Shown one piece after another: positions 1 through 6,177 of a DNA stretch of 13,693 bases (the stretch's first letter is position 1; every line of letters starts with the position of its first letter). The stretch spans positions 16,682 to 30,374 of the forward strand of contig MHEF01000155.1 of the NCBI GenBank assembly GCA_001805125.1, given 5' to 3'. The notes beneath the pieces are model-generated. The model had not been told where the DNA came from and ran no database searches. It worked only from the letters and a program-made list of their open reading frames with translations. The DNA comes from Nitrospirae bacterium RBG_13_39_12. GTDB lineage: Bacteria > Nitrospirota > Thermodesulfovibrionia > Thermodesulfovibrionales > SM23-35. A program made the position numbers and the translations under genes.

Positions 1-1
1 G

Positions 2-220
2 AACATAGGATTCGGGGAAAAAATTGCTATTCTTGACAGGCATATACTCAGAAATCTGAACAATCTAGGAATAATAGCAGAAATTCCGGAATCTATAAGC
101 AGGGCAAAATATCTGCAGATTGAGAAAATAATGATGGAGTTTTCAAAACGGATAAATATTCCGCTTCCACACCTCGACCTTCTGTTATGGTATAAAGAAA
201 CAGGAGAAATATTTAAATGA
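2..220 (+). CDS. ogg: 8-oxoguanine DNA glycosylase/lyase, Ogg2 type (3' end only)
   Basis: The last 72 codons of a gene that begins left of the window, ending in TGA at 218-220. The family removes 8-oxoguanine from DNA and cleaves the abasic site (base excision repair). The fragment contains AILDRH, where the Asp (codon 35-37) is the conserved HhH-GPD catalytic aspartate, and it ends in LLWYKETGEIFK. Known of the family: Ogg2 enzymes, best studied in archaea, end in a lysine that helps tell 8-oxoG from G; this protein ends exactly in that Lys. The upstream helix-hairpin-helix and catalytic lysine are outside the window. It converges on the SHOCT gene with only 38 bases between, in which I see no convincing hairpin terminator. 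An ordinary HhH-GPD glycosylase of another class is unlikely given the C-terminus. Confidence 0.85.
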   Translation, partial: NIGFGEKIAILDRHILRNLNNLGIIAEIPESISRAKYLQIEKIMMEFSKRINIPLPHLDLLLWYKETGEIFK

Positions 221-258
221 AAATTAATTACAGAAAGAATTAAATAACGAATAACCTT

Positions 259-564
259 TTATGCTTCAATGTCTCTCTTTTTTTCTTCAAATTCCTCTTT
301 GTTTATCTCTCCCCGGGCATACCTTTTCTTAAGAATCTCAATGGCAGAATCCTGCGGCATATCATTACGGCTATCAGAACCCGACGTCTTCGCCATTCTC
401 TGAACAAGAAAAACAATCCCCGCAATCACTGCTATCCAGAAAGCTACCATCACGATATACCAGATCCATCCATATCCCCAGCCCATCATCCCAGGACCCA
501 TGTTCCATTCATAGCCACGCCACTGAGTCAAGATATTTTTTAAAAATGCAGATATTAGACTCAT
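259..564 (-). CDS. Small SHOCT-domain membrane protein
   Basis: Product of about 101 residues. A Gly/Met/Trp-rich N-terminal stretch (MGPGMMGWGYGW) leads into one hydrophobic membrane helix (about residues 33-55), a polar linker and a C-terminal SHOCT domain (about 73-101; ILKKRYARGEINKEEFEEKK). SHOCT is a short helical C-terminal module found on many unrelated membrane proteins and thought to mediate oligomerisation or protein contacts; the biochemical role here is unknown. Met/Trp-rich heads of this sort are common in small proteins near metal-efflux genes, but nothing in this window supports a metal role. I chose the ATG at 562-564 because a strong purine-rich site (AAGGGGGTG) lies just upstream; a GTG at 568-570 would add two residues. 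It has its own promoter (separate entry), so it need not be cotranscribed with the gene ending at 671. Confidence 0.8.
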   Translation of the reverse strand: MSLISAFLKNILTQWRGYEWNMGPGMMGWGYGWIWYIVMVAFWIAVIAGIVFLVQRMAKTSGSDSRNDMPQDSAIEILKKRYARGEINKEEFEEKKRDIEA

Positions 565-597
565 GTACACCCCCTTTGCTTTATATCAATCGTGCAT

Positions 598-636
598 CCT
601 TAGCTAAGGAGTAGCATGAAATGTTTTATTTGTCAA
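598..636 (-). promoter_or_regulatory. Sigma-70 promoter with palindromic operator for the SHOCT gene
   Basis: On the minus strand a perfect -35 TTGACA (631-636) is followed after 17 bases by TACTCC (608-613), a poor -10 that is preceded by an extended TG. A perfect 12-bp palindrome CCTTAGCTAAGG (598-609) overlaps the -10 and the expected start site. This is the layout of a repressible promoter. Both elements are seen directly; regulation is inferred. Confidence 0.5.
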
Positions 637-670
637 TTATGGAATCTTCCGGTCAGGATATATTCAAGAT

Positions 671-3600
671 TTAGAAGGTAGCAGTAATTTCAATTTCTTT
701 TTCACCGAACAAAAACTTATTTCTCACTATTTTTATCTTTACAGTTTCTCCCTCTTTCTTATCAACAAGAAAGATCCTAGCGTCTTCTATCTTATCTATT
801 TTCCAGTCATCCATAGAAATTAATATATCACCTTCTTTCAGTCCAGCCTTCTCGGCGACACTCCCTGTCCTGACTTCCTCGATCTTTATCCTTCCATCCG
901 CTTCTTTGAGAATAACACCAAGTTTCAGAGCAGGAGGCAGCACTATTTTCTCAGTGAAAAACACAAAGTCTGCTACATCATCGTCAAAGGTTCCGCTGTC
1001 AGGCACCAATGTTATATAGTCTTTTGAATTCAGTCTGTATGTCCTCTTCGGTATCCCCGAGCCGTACATAATATGTCCCACACCTGCAAGAACAACTATC
1101 TGGTACTCCGGTTTTTCCCTCAGAATTTCATCGATAGAGTGAGCCATGGTTTCATCCCAGAGTATCTGGGATTGATAAAAGTACTCAAAGTTTCTTCTTC
1201 CAAGGTGCTCATGTTCTTCGAATATCTTCTCAAGCCTTTTCCTGTAATCCTTATCTGACATATCCATATCTTCAGGGATATCTTTTCTTTCTTCATCAGT
1301 TAAAGCATCGAGACCCCCATCTGCAACCTTTTCAATAATTTCTGAACTCAGATTAAGAGCTATTACCGGTATATTCTTTGCTTTTGCAAACTCGACAATC
1401 TCCCTGTAAAGATTGTAATCAAACTCCCATCTCTTGAAATATTCAGACCTTTTCAAAAAATCTTTTTCACCTATGGAACCTGATAAGTACTCATTAATGA
1501 CTTTCTGGAACGGTCTCTGAAACATCTCCATGCCTATTGCAAACTTCCTGCCATCATCATACATATCCATGATAACCTTGAGCTGTATTTTATGATCTTG
1601 ATAACTGTCATGCATTTCTCCAACATAAATAATATTCTTATTTATAATATTGTCTATTTCTCCATCGAGTTTAATTATTTCTTTAGGTTGAATCACCAAA
1701 ACTGGTTCGAACAAACTCACCCTTATTCCCCGTTTGGTTTCATGTAATTCCTTTTCTGTATTCTTGCCTTTCTCAAATCTCACTAAAGAATATCTCCCAT
1801 AGTGGAATATCTTCTTTGAAACAAGGTCAACTTCCTCCTCCGAGTCACCATAAGCGACAGCTATGACCTTAGATGTGTTTAGTGGATTTTCCTTTACAGT
1901 AAGTACAAATCCTGGTTCTGGATTTTCGACTTTTCCGAAGAGTCTTTTGAGGATTGGACTGTCAAAACCCAACACAAGCAGGGAAGATGTCATTATATCC
2001 TCTTCTTTAATCTCTTTTTCTCCTTTTATAACAAACCCTTCCCCTTTAAAAACATCGACTAAGCTCTCATATTTTTCTGCACCTTTTTCAGGAACAACCA
2101 CAAGCCTTCTTTCATCTCCTAAAAGTCTTGATATTAAAGGAGGATATTCTTCTTTAGAGAGCGTTCTCATTAAGTCGTAATCACCATCAAAAATCAACTC
2201 CAACGGGTTCCCTTTTACAGGGATTTCAAATTTTGTTTTTTCATCCTTAATATGCAGCATTTCATTAATCTCATCTTTACCTGTGTTTATCCTTAAAGGA
2301 AGATTGAACTCATAAAGTTCTTCTTCCTGCAGAATCTCGAAATAAACCGTCGGGATACCTTTCAAAACAGTCACTCTCGGGTCTTTTATTTCTATTGAGA
2401 TTAGTCCTTTCCGGTTAAGCCACTGTTCGAAAAACCCATCAAGTTTCCTGCCCGAGGATTTTTCAAAAGCCGTTTTTATGTCATCCCACGATGTCTCCTG
2501 AAATGCTTCTTCTTTTATGAGTCCCCTTAACGCACCATAGAATGCATCACCCCCTATCAGATTCTTCAGCATGTGGAATAGCATTGTTCCTTTTCCATAA
2601 CCAATAGCTTTTGAAGCAAAATCAAATCTTCCTGTAAAATCCCTCAGGGGAAATTCTTTTTCAGGGGTTACATAACTTTCATAATCTGCCATTATCTTTT
2701 TTCTGTACTCTCCCCCCCTCCCTTCCTGTTCTTCATAGAGATAATCAGAAAGGTAAGTTGTCAAACCCTCTGACCAGTTGCCAACTTCATAATCTACATA
2801 AATGAAGTTACCGAACCACTGATGCAGTATTTCGTGTCCGAGTGATGTCCTGACGATAAATGGTAGCTTTATTACTTCCTGTCCCAAGAGCGTGAAAGTT
2901 GGCATCGAATAACCTGTAGGGAGAAAGTTTTCTACGACAGAGAACCTCTTGAATGGATATGGACCAAGAAGATCTTCATACATCTTAAGGTATTTCTTTG
3001 TGAACTCTATATATGTTTTTGCAAGCTTGACATCATCAGAAAAGAAATAACCACAGATATTAATATTATTAAAGGTTTCCTTCAGTTCGGTGTATTTACC
3101 TGCTACAAGGTTTATATTATTCACAGGATGAGGGAAGTTAAAATAATACTCATTGCCAAGCGCTGTCTCTCTTACATTAATTTCATCTGCCTCGGAGATT
3201 GCGACAAGACCTTCTGGAATGACCGCCTTAAGGCTGTAATATACCATCCCTTCTATAGAAGGGTACCACCCTCCTGCTAAATATATCCCCTCTTCACTGA
3301 CAATATTCCTTGAAACAACACCTGCATTCTCAGGGTTTTCCTTTATATTTTCTTCCTTGAAAACTCCTTCATAAGCTATTTCAAGAGTGCCTTTAACATC
3401 AACACGAAAAACTCCGTTTCTTATCTCAGGGTCAAAAGGCTGCCCGTTTAACTTTACGGACATAATCTTAAGCATACCTGTAGAAATGCTCATCTCCTTG
3501 CCTTCTGTAAGAGTGACGGTTGAGATTCCCTTAATTAGATTATCTTTAATGTCAAAAGAGACAGACAGGTTGTAATATGGAAAGTTTTCACTTGCTTCGA

Positions 3601-3697
3601 CATTACTAATTGAAAAAAACTCCGCAAGAAAAGCAAGGAATATAAATGGCATTATTACTGCTATTAATCTGGGAATACTATAAAAGCAATTTTTCAT
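671..3697 (-). CDS. Exported M1-family aminopeptidase fused to ChaN-like and PDZ domains
   Basis: A 1008-residue protein with an N-terminal signal sequence (hydrophobic about 8-30, cleavage probably near VEA-SEN, 34-37). Residues ~40-430 form an M1 zinc metallopeptidase: zinc motif HEILH (288-292), third zinc ligand E310 in NWSEGL, substrate-side VVENF (254-258) and the proton-donor tyrosine Y367 in GYGKG, so the peptidase looks catalytically intact. A beta-rich region and an unassigned segment follow (~430-670). Residues ~680-915 are ChaN-like (DUF399, Tiki-like fold), with YVGEMHDS (691-698), GMEMFQRPFQ (722-731) and a late GHIMYGSG (874-881). Residues ~922-1005 are a PDZ domain (SVAEKAGLKEGDILISMD). 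Known: M1 enzymes trim N-terminal residues from peptides; ChaN of Campylobacter binds haem. The role of the fusion is unknown; a periplasmic or envelope-anchored peptide-processing enzyme is likely. No clear ribosome binding site precedes the ATG at 3695-3697. A dyad and a small lipoprotein gene lie upstream. Confidence 0.88.
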   Translation of the reverse strand: MKNCFYSIPRLIAVIMPFIFLAFLAEFFSISNVEASENFPYYNLSVSFDIKDNLIKGISTVTLTEGKEMSISTGMLKIMSVKLNGQPFDPEIRNGVFRVDVKGTLEIAYEGVFKEENIKENPENAGVVSRNIVSEEGIYLAGGWYPSIEGMVYYSLKAVIPEGLVAISEADEINVRETALGNEYYFNFPHPVNNINLVAGKYTELKETFNNINICGYFFSDDVKLAKTYIEFTKKYLKMYEDLLGPYPFKRFSVVENFLPTGYSMPTFTLLGQEVIKLPFIVRTSLGHEILHQWFGNFIYVDYEVGNWSEGLTTYLSDYLYEEQEGRGGEYRKKIMADYESYVTPEKEFPLRDFTGRFDFASKAIGYGKGTMLFHMLKNLIGGDAFYGALRGLIKEEAFQETSWDDIKTAFEKSSGRKLDGFFEQWLNRKGLISIEIKDPRVTVLKGIPTVYFEILQEEELYEFNLPLRINTGKDEINEMLHIKDEKTKFEIPVKGNPLELIFDGDYDLMRTLSKEEYPPLISRLLGDERRLVVVPEKGAEKYESLVDVFKGEGFVIKGEKEIKEEDIMTSSLLVLGFDSPILKRLFGKVENPEPGFVLTVKENPLNTSKVIAVAYGDSEEEVDLVSKKIFHYGRYSLVRFEKGKNTEKELHETKRGIRVSLFEPVLVIQPKEIIKLDGEIDNIINKNIIYVGEMHDSYQDHKIQLKVIMDMYDDGRKFAIGMEMFQRPFQKVINEYLSGSIGEKDFLKRSEYFKRWEFDYNLYREIVEFAKAKNIPVIALNLSSEIIEKVADGGLDALTDEERKDIPEDMDMSDKDYRKRLEKIFEEHEHLGRRNFEYFYQSQILWDETMAHSIDEILREKPEYQIVVLAGVGHIMYGSGIPKRTYRLNSKDYITLVPDSGTFDDDVADFVFFTEKIVLPPALKLGVILKEADGRIKIEEVRTGSVAEKAGLKEGDILISMDDWKIDKIEDARIFLVDKKEGETVKIKIVRNKFLFGEKEIEITATF

Positions 3698-3739
3698 TAT
3701 TTGTCATGTTTCAGGGAATAACTACCATATTGATTACAA

Positions 3740-3764
3740 TTGATATAATGTTTAATTATATCAA
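3740..3764. promoter_or_regulatory. Perfect 10-bp AT-rich dyad between the lipoprotein and M1-ChaN-PDZ genes
   Basis: TTGATATAAT (3740-3749) and ATTATATCAA (3755-3764) are exact reverse complements around a 5-base centre, 43 bases upstream of the large peptidase gene. A further half-site-like TTGATAT lies at 3772-3778. The arms are pure AT-type and contain TATAAT, so this may be a repressor operator over a promoter; without GC pairs or a U-run it is not a convincing terminator. Confidence 0.45.
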
Positions 3765-3798
3765 GTTTCATTTGATATTTACTTTCTTATGAAAAGTT

Positions 3799-3900
3799 TC
3801 ATATATTTCCCATTAGCCCTCTTTTTTGCTGCGTCATACCGGAGTTTTGACAACCATATACAAAAATCAACAGCATGATACCCGGTACGTAGATTTTCAT
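3799..3900 (-). CDS. Very small lipoprotein (33 residues)
   Basis: The ATG at 3898-3900 is preceded by TAGGAGG at seven-base spacing, the best ribosome binding site on the minus strand of this window. The product starts MKIYVPGIMLLIFVYGC, a compact type II signal peptide: basic residue at 2, hydrophobic core 4-15, and a lipobox VYGC with the cysteine at residue 17. The mature part is only 17 residues (CQNSGMTQQKRGLMGNI) and ends at TGA 3799-3801. This resembles entericidin- or lysis-type mini-lipoproteins in architecture, though not recognisably in sequence. It lies 101 bases upstream of the M1-ChaN-PDZ gene on the same strand. The lipobox tyrosine at -2 is unusual but tolerated. A longer 69-residue frame covering it (3779-3988) lacks a ribosome site and looks random. 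Function unknown. Confidence 0.6.
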   Translation of the reverse strand: MKIYVPGIMLLIFVYGCQNSGMTQQKRGLMGNI

Positions 3901-4124
3901 TCGTACACCTCCTAACATCTATATTGTTTCTTTTATTACAAAAAATATTAAACACAGCTTTATTATCGTTTTTATAAGTAACGGACATGCCAGAATATAT
4001 TATATTGATTTATCTGCATTTTTTTTAAAAAAGGCGCTAACTTTATCGGGTACAATTCCTTATGAAAAAACAATTTGCCGTATGATATAAACGTAAATAG
4101 AGCAAATTAACGATGGCAGGAAAC
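3901..4124. other. AT-rich leader/intergenic region
   Basis: This stretch holds the leader of the mini-lipoprotein gene and the downstream flank of the tRNA gene. On the minus strand a TATAAT-like -10 sits at 3999-4004 without a good -35, and a degenerate sigma-54-like sequence (TGGCAT, GG-N10-AC) at 3977-3993. Neither is strong enough to name as the promoter. No other gene is visible. Confidence 0.5.
4065..4108 (-). terminator. Possible weak terminator after tRNA-Asn
   Basis: On the minus strand AATTTGC (4102-4108) can pair with GCAAATT (4072-4078), followed by G and six U residues (4065-4070). The stem is only 7 bp with two GC pairs and the loop is 23 bases, so this is a tentative call. 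Confidence 0.3.
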
Positions 4125-4200
4125 TGGCTCCTGGGGAGGGATTCGAACCCCCGACCAAGTGGTTAACAGCCACCCGCTCTGCCGGCTGAGCTACCCAGGA
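4125..4200 (-). tRNA. tRNA-Asn (anticodon GTT)
   Basis: A complete 76-base cloverleaf. The acceptor arms TCCTGGG (4194-4200 complement) and CCCAGGA (4129-4135 complement) pair fully; the D arm is GCTC/GAGC; the anticodon stem GGTGG/CCACT closes the loop CTGTTAA, giving anticodon GTT; the T arm contains GGTTCGAATC. The discriminator is G and the 3' CCA is encoded in the gene. It lies downstream of leuB on the same strand but has its own good promoter. Confidence 0.97.
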
Positions 4201-4238
4201 GTAAATTGTTTTGAAGTTAGAACTTTTATGAAGCCCCT

Positions 4239-4255
4239 TTCCGCCCCAAGCGGAA
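4239..4255 (-). other. Short hairpin in the tRNA-Asn 5' leader
   Basis: TTCCGC and GCGGAA form a perfect 6-bp stem with a 5-base loop, about 40 bases upstream of the mature tRNA. There is no U-run after it on either strand, so it is not a normal terminator for leuB; it may affect leader folding or processing. Confidence 0.4.
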
Positions 4256-4282
4256 TAACGAGCTAAATAAGAGTAGATGTTT

Positions 4283-4312
4283 TTTATATCAAATAACTTA
4301 ACTTTTTGTCAA
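4283..4312 (-). promoter_or_regulatory. Promoter of tRNA-Asn
   Basis: On the minus strand TTGACA (4307-4312) and TATAAA (4283-4288) are separated by 18 bases, close to the sigma-70 consensus. The -35 begins only six bases past the leuB stop codon. The predicted start near 4276 gives a tRNA precursor with about 75 bases of 5' leader for RNase P to remove. Confidence 0.65.
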
Positions 4313-4318
4313 TGAAGT

Positions 4319-5386
4319 CTATCCCAGTTCGGTAACAAGCTTTGCGACAAGGTCACCAACCTCACTTGTGCTGTAACCCATCTGACCAGCAGCAAGACTT
4401 TTGATATGTTTACCTGTAACCTCCATAACAGCTTTTTCTATAAGCTGGGCTGCTTTATTCTCACCTATATGCTCGAGCATCATACCGCCGGCACAAATTG
4501 CAGCCAGTGGGTTAACCACATTTTTGCCGGTATATTTCGGCGCAGAACCCCCGATAGGCTCAAACATAGATACACCATGGGGGTTAATATTTCCTCCTGC
4601 TGCAATACCCATACCACCCTGTATCATCGCTCCCAGATCAGTAATGATATCTCCAAACATATTGTCAGTCACAATAACATCAAACCATTCGGGATTCTTT
4701 ACAAACCACATCGTAACAGCATCAACATGCGCATAGTCAGTCTTTATACCGGGATACTCTTTTGCAATTTCATAAAATGTTCTTTCCCAGAGGTCAAATG
4801 CAAATGTAAGAACATTTGTCTTACCACAGAGTGTAAGTTTATTTCTCTTATTTCTTCTCTTACAGTATTCAAAGGCAAACCGTATACACCTCTCAACACC
4901 CTTTCTCGTATTAATCGACTCCTGTATCGCAACCTCATCAGGCGTGCCTTTTTTTAACACCCCTCCAGCTCCTGCATATAGCCCCTCTGTATTTTCTCTA
5001 ACAACAATAAAATCTATATCCTCAGGTTTTTTATTTTTTAACGGACAATCAATCCCGGGATATAACTTAACAGGTCTTAAATTAATATACTGGTCAAGCT
5101 CAAACCTCAACCTCAGGAGAATTCCCCTCTCGAGTATCCCCGCCTTTACGTCGGGATGTCCAATTGCACCGAGATATATTGCATTATATTTTTTCAGTTC
5201 TTCGATTGCACTGTCTGGGAGGGTCTCACCTGTCTTTAAATATCTGCTGCCTCCAAAATCGTAATAACTGAAATCAAGTTTGAATCCAAACTTTCTGGAA
5301 ACAGAATCTAAAACCTTGATGCCTTCGCCTATCACCTCCGGCCCTGTACCATCTCCTGGGATTACTGCTATATTATAAGATTTCAT
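4319..5386 (-). CDS. leuB: 3-isopropylmalate dehydrogenase
   Basis: Oxidative decarboxylation of 3-isopropylmalate to 2-oxoisocaproate in cytoplasmic leucine synthesis. The 355 residues match the family's usual length. Substrate-binding arginines appear as R94 and R104 (LRLRFELDQYINLRP) and R130 (VVRENTEG); catalytic Y137 and K189 (GKTNV) and the metal-binding D222, D246 and D250 (FGDIITDLG) are all present. The adenine-binding loop reads GGSAPKYTGKNVVNP (279-293). Oddly, K284-Y285 occupy the place where NAD-dependent members often carry an acidic residue and NADP-dependent isocitrate dehydrogenase has Lys-Tyr. AGGAG lies eight bases upstream of the ATG. The gene follows leuD by 34 bases, which favours leucine synthesis over the related tartrate, isocitrate or homoisocitrate dehydrogenases. 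Confidence 0.92.
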   Translation of the reverse strand: MKSYNIAVIPGDGTGPEVIGEGIKVLDSVSRKFGFKLDFSYYDFGGSRYLKTGETLPDSAIEELKKYNAIYLGAIGHPDVKAGILERGILLRLRFELDQYINLRPVKLYPGIDCPLKNKKPEDIDFIVVRENTEGLYAGAGGVLKKGTPDEVAIQESINTRKGVERCIRFAFEYCKRRNKRNKLTLCGKTNVLTFAFDLWERTFYEIAKEYPGIKTDYAHVDAVTMWFVKNPEWFDVIVTDNMFGDIITDLGAMIQGGMGIAAGGNINPHGVSMFEPIGGSAPKYTGKNVVNPLAAICAGGMMLEHIGENKAAQLIEKAVMEVTGKHIKSLAAGQMGYSTSEVGDLVAKLVTELG

Positions 5387-5420
5387 AAGCTATTCTCCTG
5401 AATTCTTAGTTTTCCAGTGC

Positions 5421-5921
5421 TTAGCGTTTAGTCCCTAGTTTTTGTTTCGTCCACTCAATCAATCCACCTGCATTAATAAGCTGCTGCATGAATGGAGGAA
5501 TTGGATTGGATTCATATTTCTCCTGAGTTGACAGATTGCTTATTATGCCCCTGTCTGCATCAATCTCTATTTCATCACCCTCTTTAATCTTCTCAGATGC
5601 TTCTACAGATTCAAAAATCGGGAGTCCTATATTAAATGAATTACGATAGAAAATCCTTGCGAAACTCTTTGCTATGACAGCATGGATGCCTGCTGTCTTT
5701 ATCGAAATAGGTGCATGCTCTCTCGAGGATCCGCAGCCGAAATTCTTTCCTGCGACAATGATGTCACCTGTCTTTACCTTACTCGCAAAATTCTTGTCAA
5801 AGTCTTCCATCAGATGCTTTGCCAGTTCTTCCGGATCAGATGTATTAAGGTACCTCGCAGGAATAATTATATCTGTGTCTATATCATTCCCGAATCTCCA
5901 GACCCTGCCTTTAATCAGCAT
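5421..5921 (-). CDS. leuD: 3-isopropylmalate dehydratase small subunit
   Basis: Swivel subunit that, with the iron-sulfur LeuC subunit, isomerises 2- to 3-isopropylmalate. The 166-residue product begins MLIKGRVWRFGNDIDTDIIIPARYLN, the standard start of the short, archaeal-type LeuD. The substrate-loop segment YLNTSDP (24-30) and the signature GCGSSREHAP (62-71) are present. The reading frame is open back to 5984, but those 21 extra codons overlap a promoter; the ATG at 5919-5921 has GGAGG just upstream, so I use the shorter form. A homoaconitase small subunit cannot be excluded from sequence alone, but adjacency to leuB argues for leucine. No leuC or leuA lies upstream on this strand, so they must be elsewhere. 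Confidence 0.92.
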   Translation of the reverse strand: MLIKGRVWRFGNDIDTDIIIPARYLNTSDPEELAKHLMEDFDKNFASKVKTGDIIVAGKNFGCGSSREHAPISIKTAGIHAVIAKSFARIFYRNSFNIGLPIFESVEASEKIKEGDEIEIDADRGIISNLSTQEKYESNPIPPFMQQLINAGGLIEWTKQKLGTKR

Positions 5922-5954
5922 GACTCCTCCATAGTTCCCATTAATTTTGTTGCT

Positions 5955-5984
5955 ATTATAGGCAATTTCCCTGCCTATAGACAA
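5955..5984 (-). promoter_or_regulatory. leuDB promoter with internal dyad
   Basis: Minus strand TTGTCT (5979-5984), 18-base spacer, TATAAT (5955-5960). TATAGGCA (5957-5964) and TGCCTATA (5972-5979) form a perfect 8-bp inverted repeat covering the spacer and most of the -10. Predicted leader is about 28 bases, too short for leader-peptide attenuation, so a DNA-binding repressor is the simpler explanation. Confidence 0.55.
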
Positions 5985-6034
5985 GTCAGGTAATAGATTC
6001 GTGTAAAATATTCATACGAACGCAATTATTATTC

Positions 6035-6135
6035 TGTCATTGCGGGGAACGTAACGGTTGCAGGGCGAAGCCGAATCAATCCCGGATAGATTGGCACGCT
6101 CCCCCGATTTTCTATCGGACTCGCTCGCAATAACA
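6035..6135. repeat. Palindromic intergenic repeat (REP/MITE-like), ~101 bp
   Basis: The ends TGTCATTGCG (6035-6044) and CGCAATAACA (6126-6135) are inverted with one mismatch. Inside are CAATC/GATTG (6077-6081, 6089-6093) and a perfect hairpin CCGAT/ATCGG (6104-6108, 6114-6118). The end sequence resembles the widespread non-coding repeats in many bacteria that begin TGTCATTGCGAG and end in its complement. It fills the gap between divergent leuD and the glycosylase gene. Only one copy is present here, so dispersal cannot be shown from the window. Confidence 0.65.
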
Positions 6136-6177
6136 CGCAACAGAATTTTACACTCTTTTATCAGTATTGAACGAAAT

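Noticed and set aside
3678..3707. Nine-codon upstream frame overlapping the start of the M1-ChaN-PDZ gene
   Set aside because: No ribosome binding site; a chance ATG in an AT-rich leader.
3779..3988. 69-codon minus-strand reading frame
   Set aside because: No ribosome binding site, random-looking composition, and it overlaps in another frame the 33-codon lipoprotein gene, which has an excellent ribosome site and signal peptide.
3977..3993. Sigma-54-like promoter on the minus strand upstream of the mini-lipoprotein
   Set aside because: Spacing is right (GG-N10) but the -12 GC is AC, and the site is about 65 bases before the likely leader; too degenerate to call.
4406..4957. 183-codon plus-strand frame opposite leuB
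   Set aside because: Antisense shadow of leuB; no recognisable domain.
5922..5984. N-terminal 21-codon extension of leuD
   Set aside because: It overlaps the -35/-10 and dyad; the inner ATG has GGAGG and matches the usual LeuD start.
6058..6177. N-terminal 40-codon extension of the glycosylase
   Set aside because: It lies mostly within the palindromic repeat and family similarity starts at the ATG at 6178.
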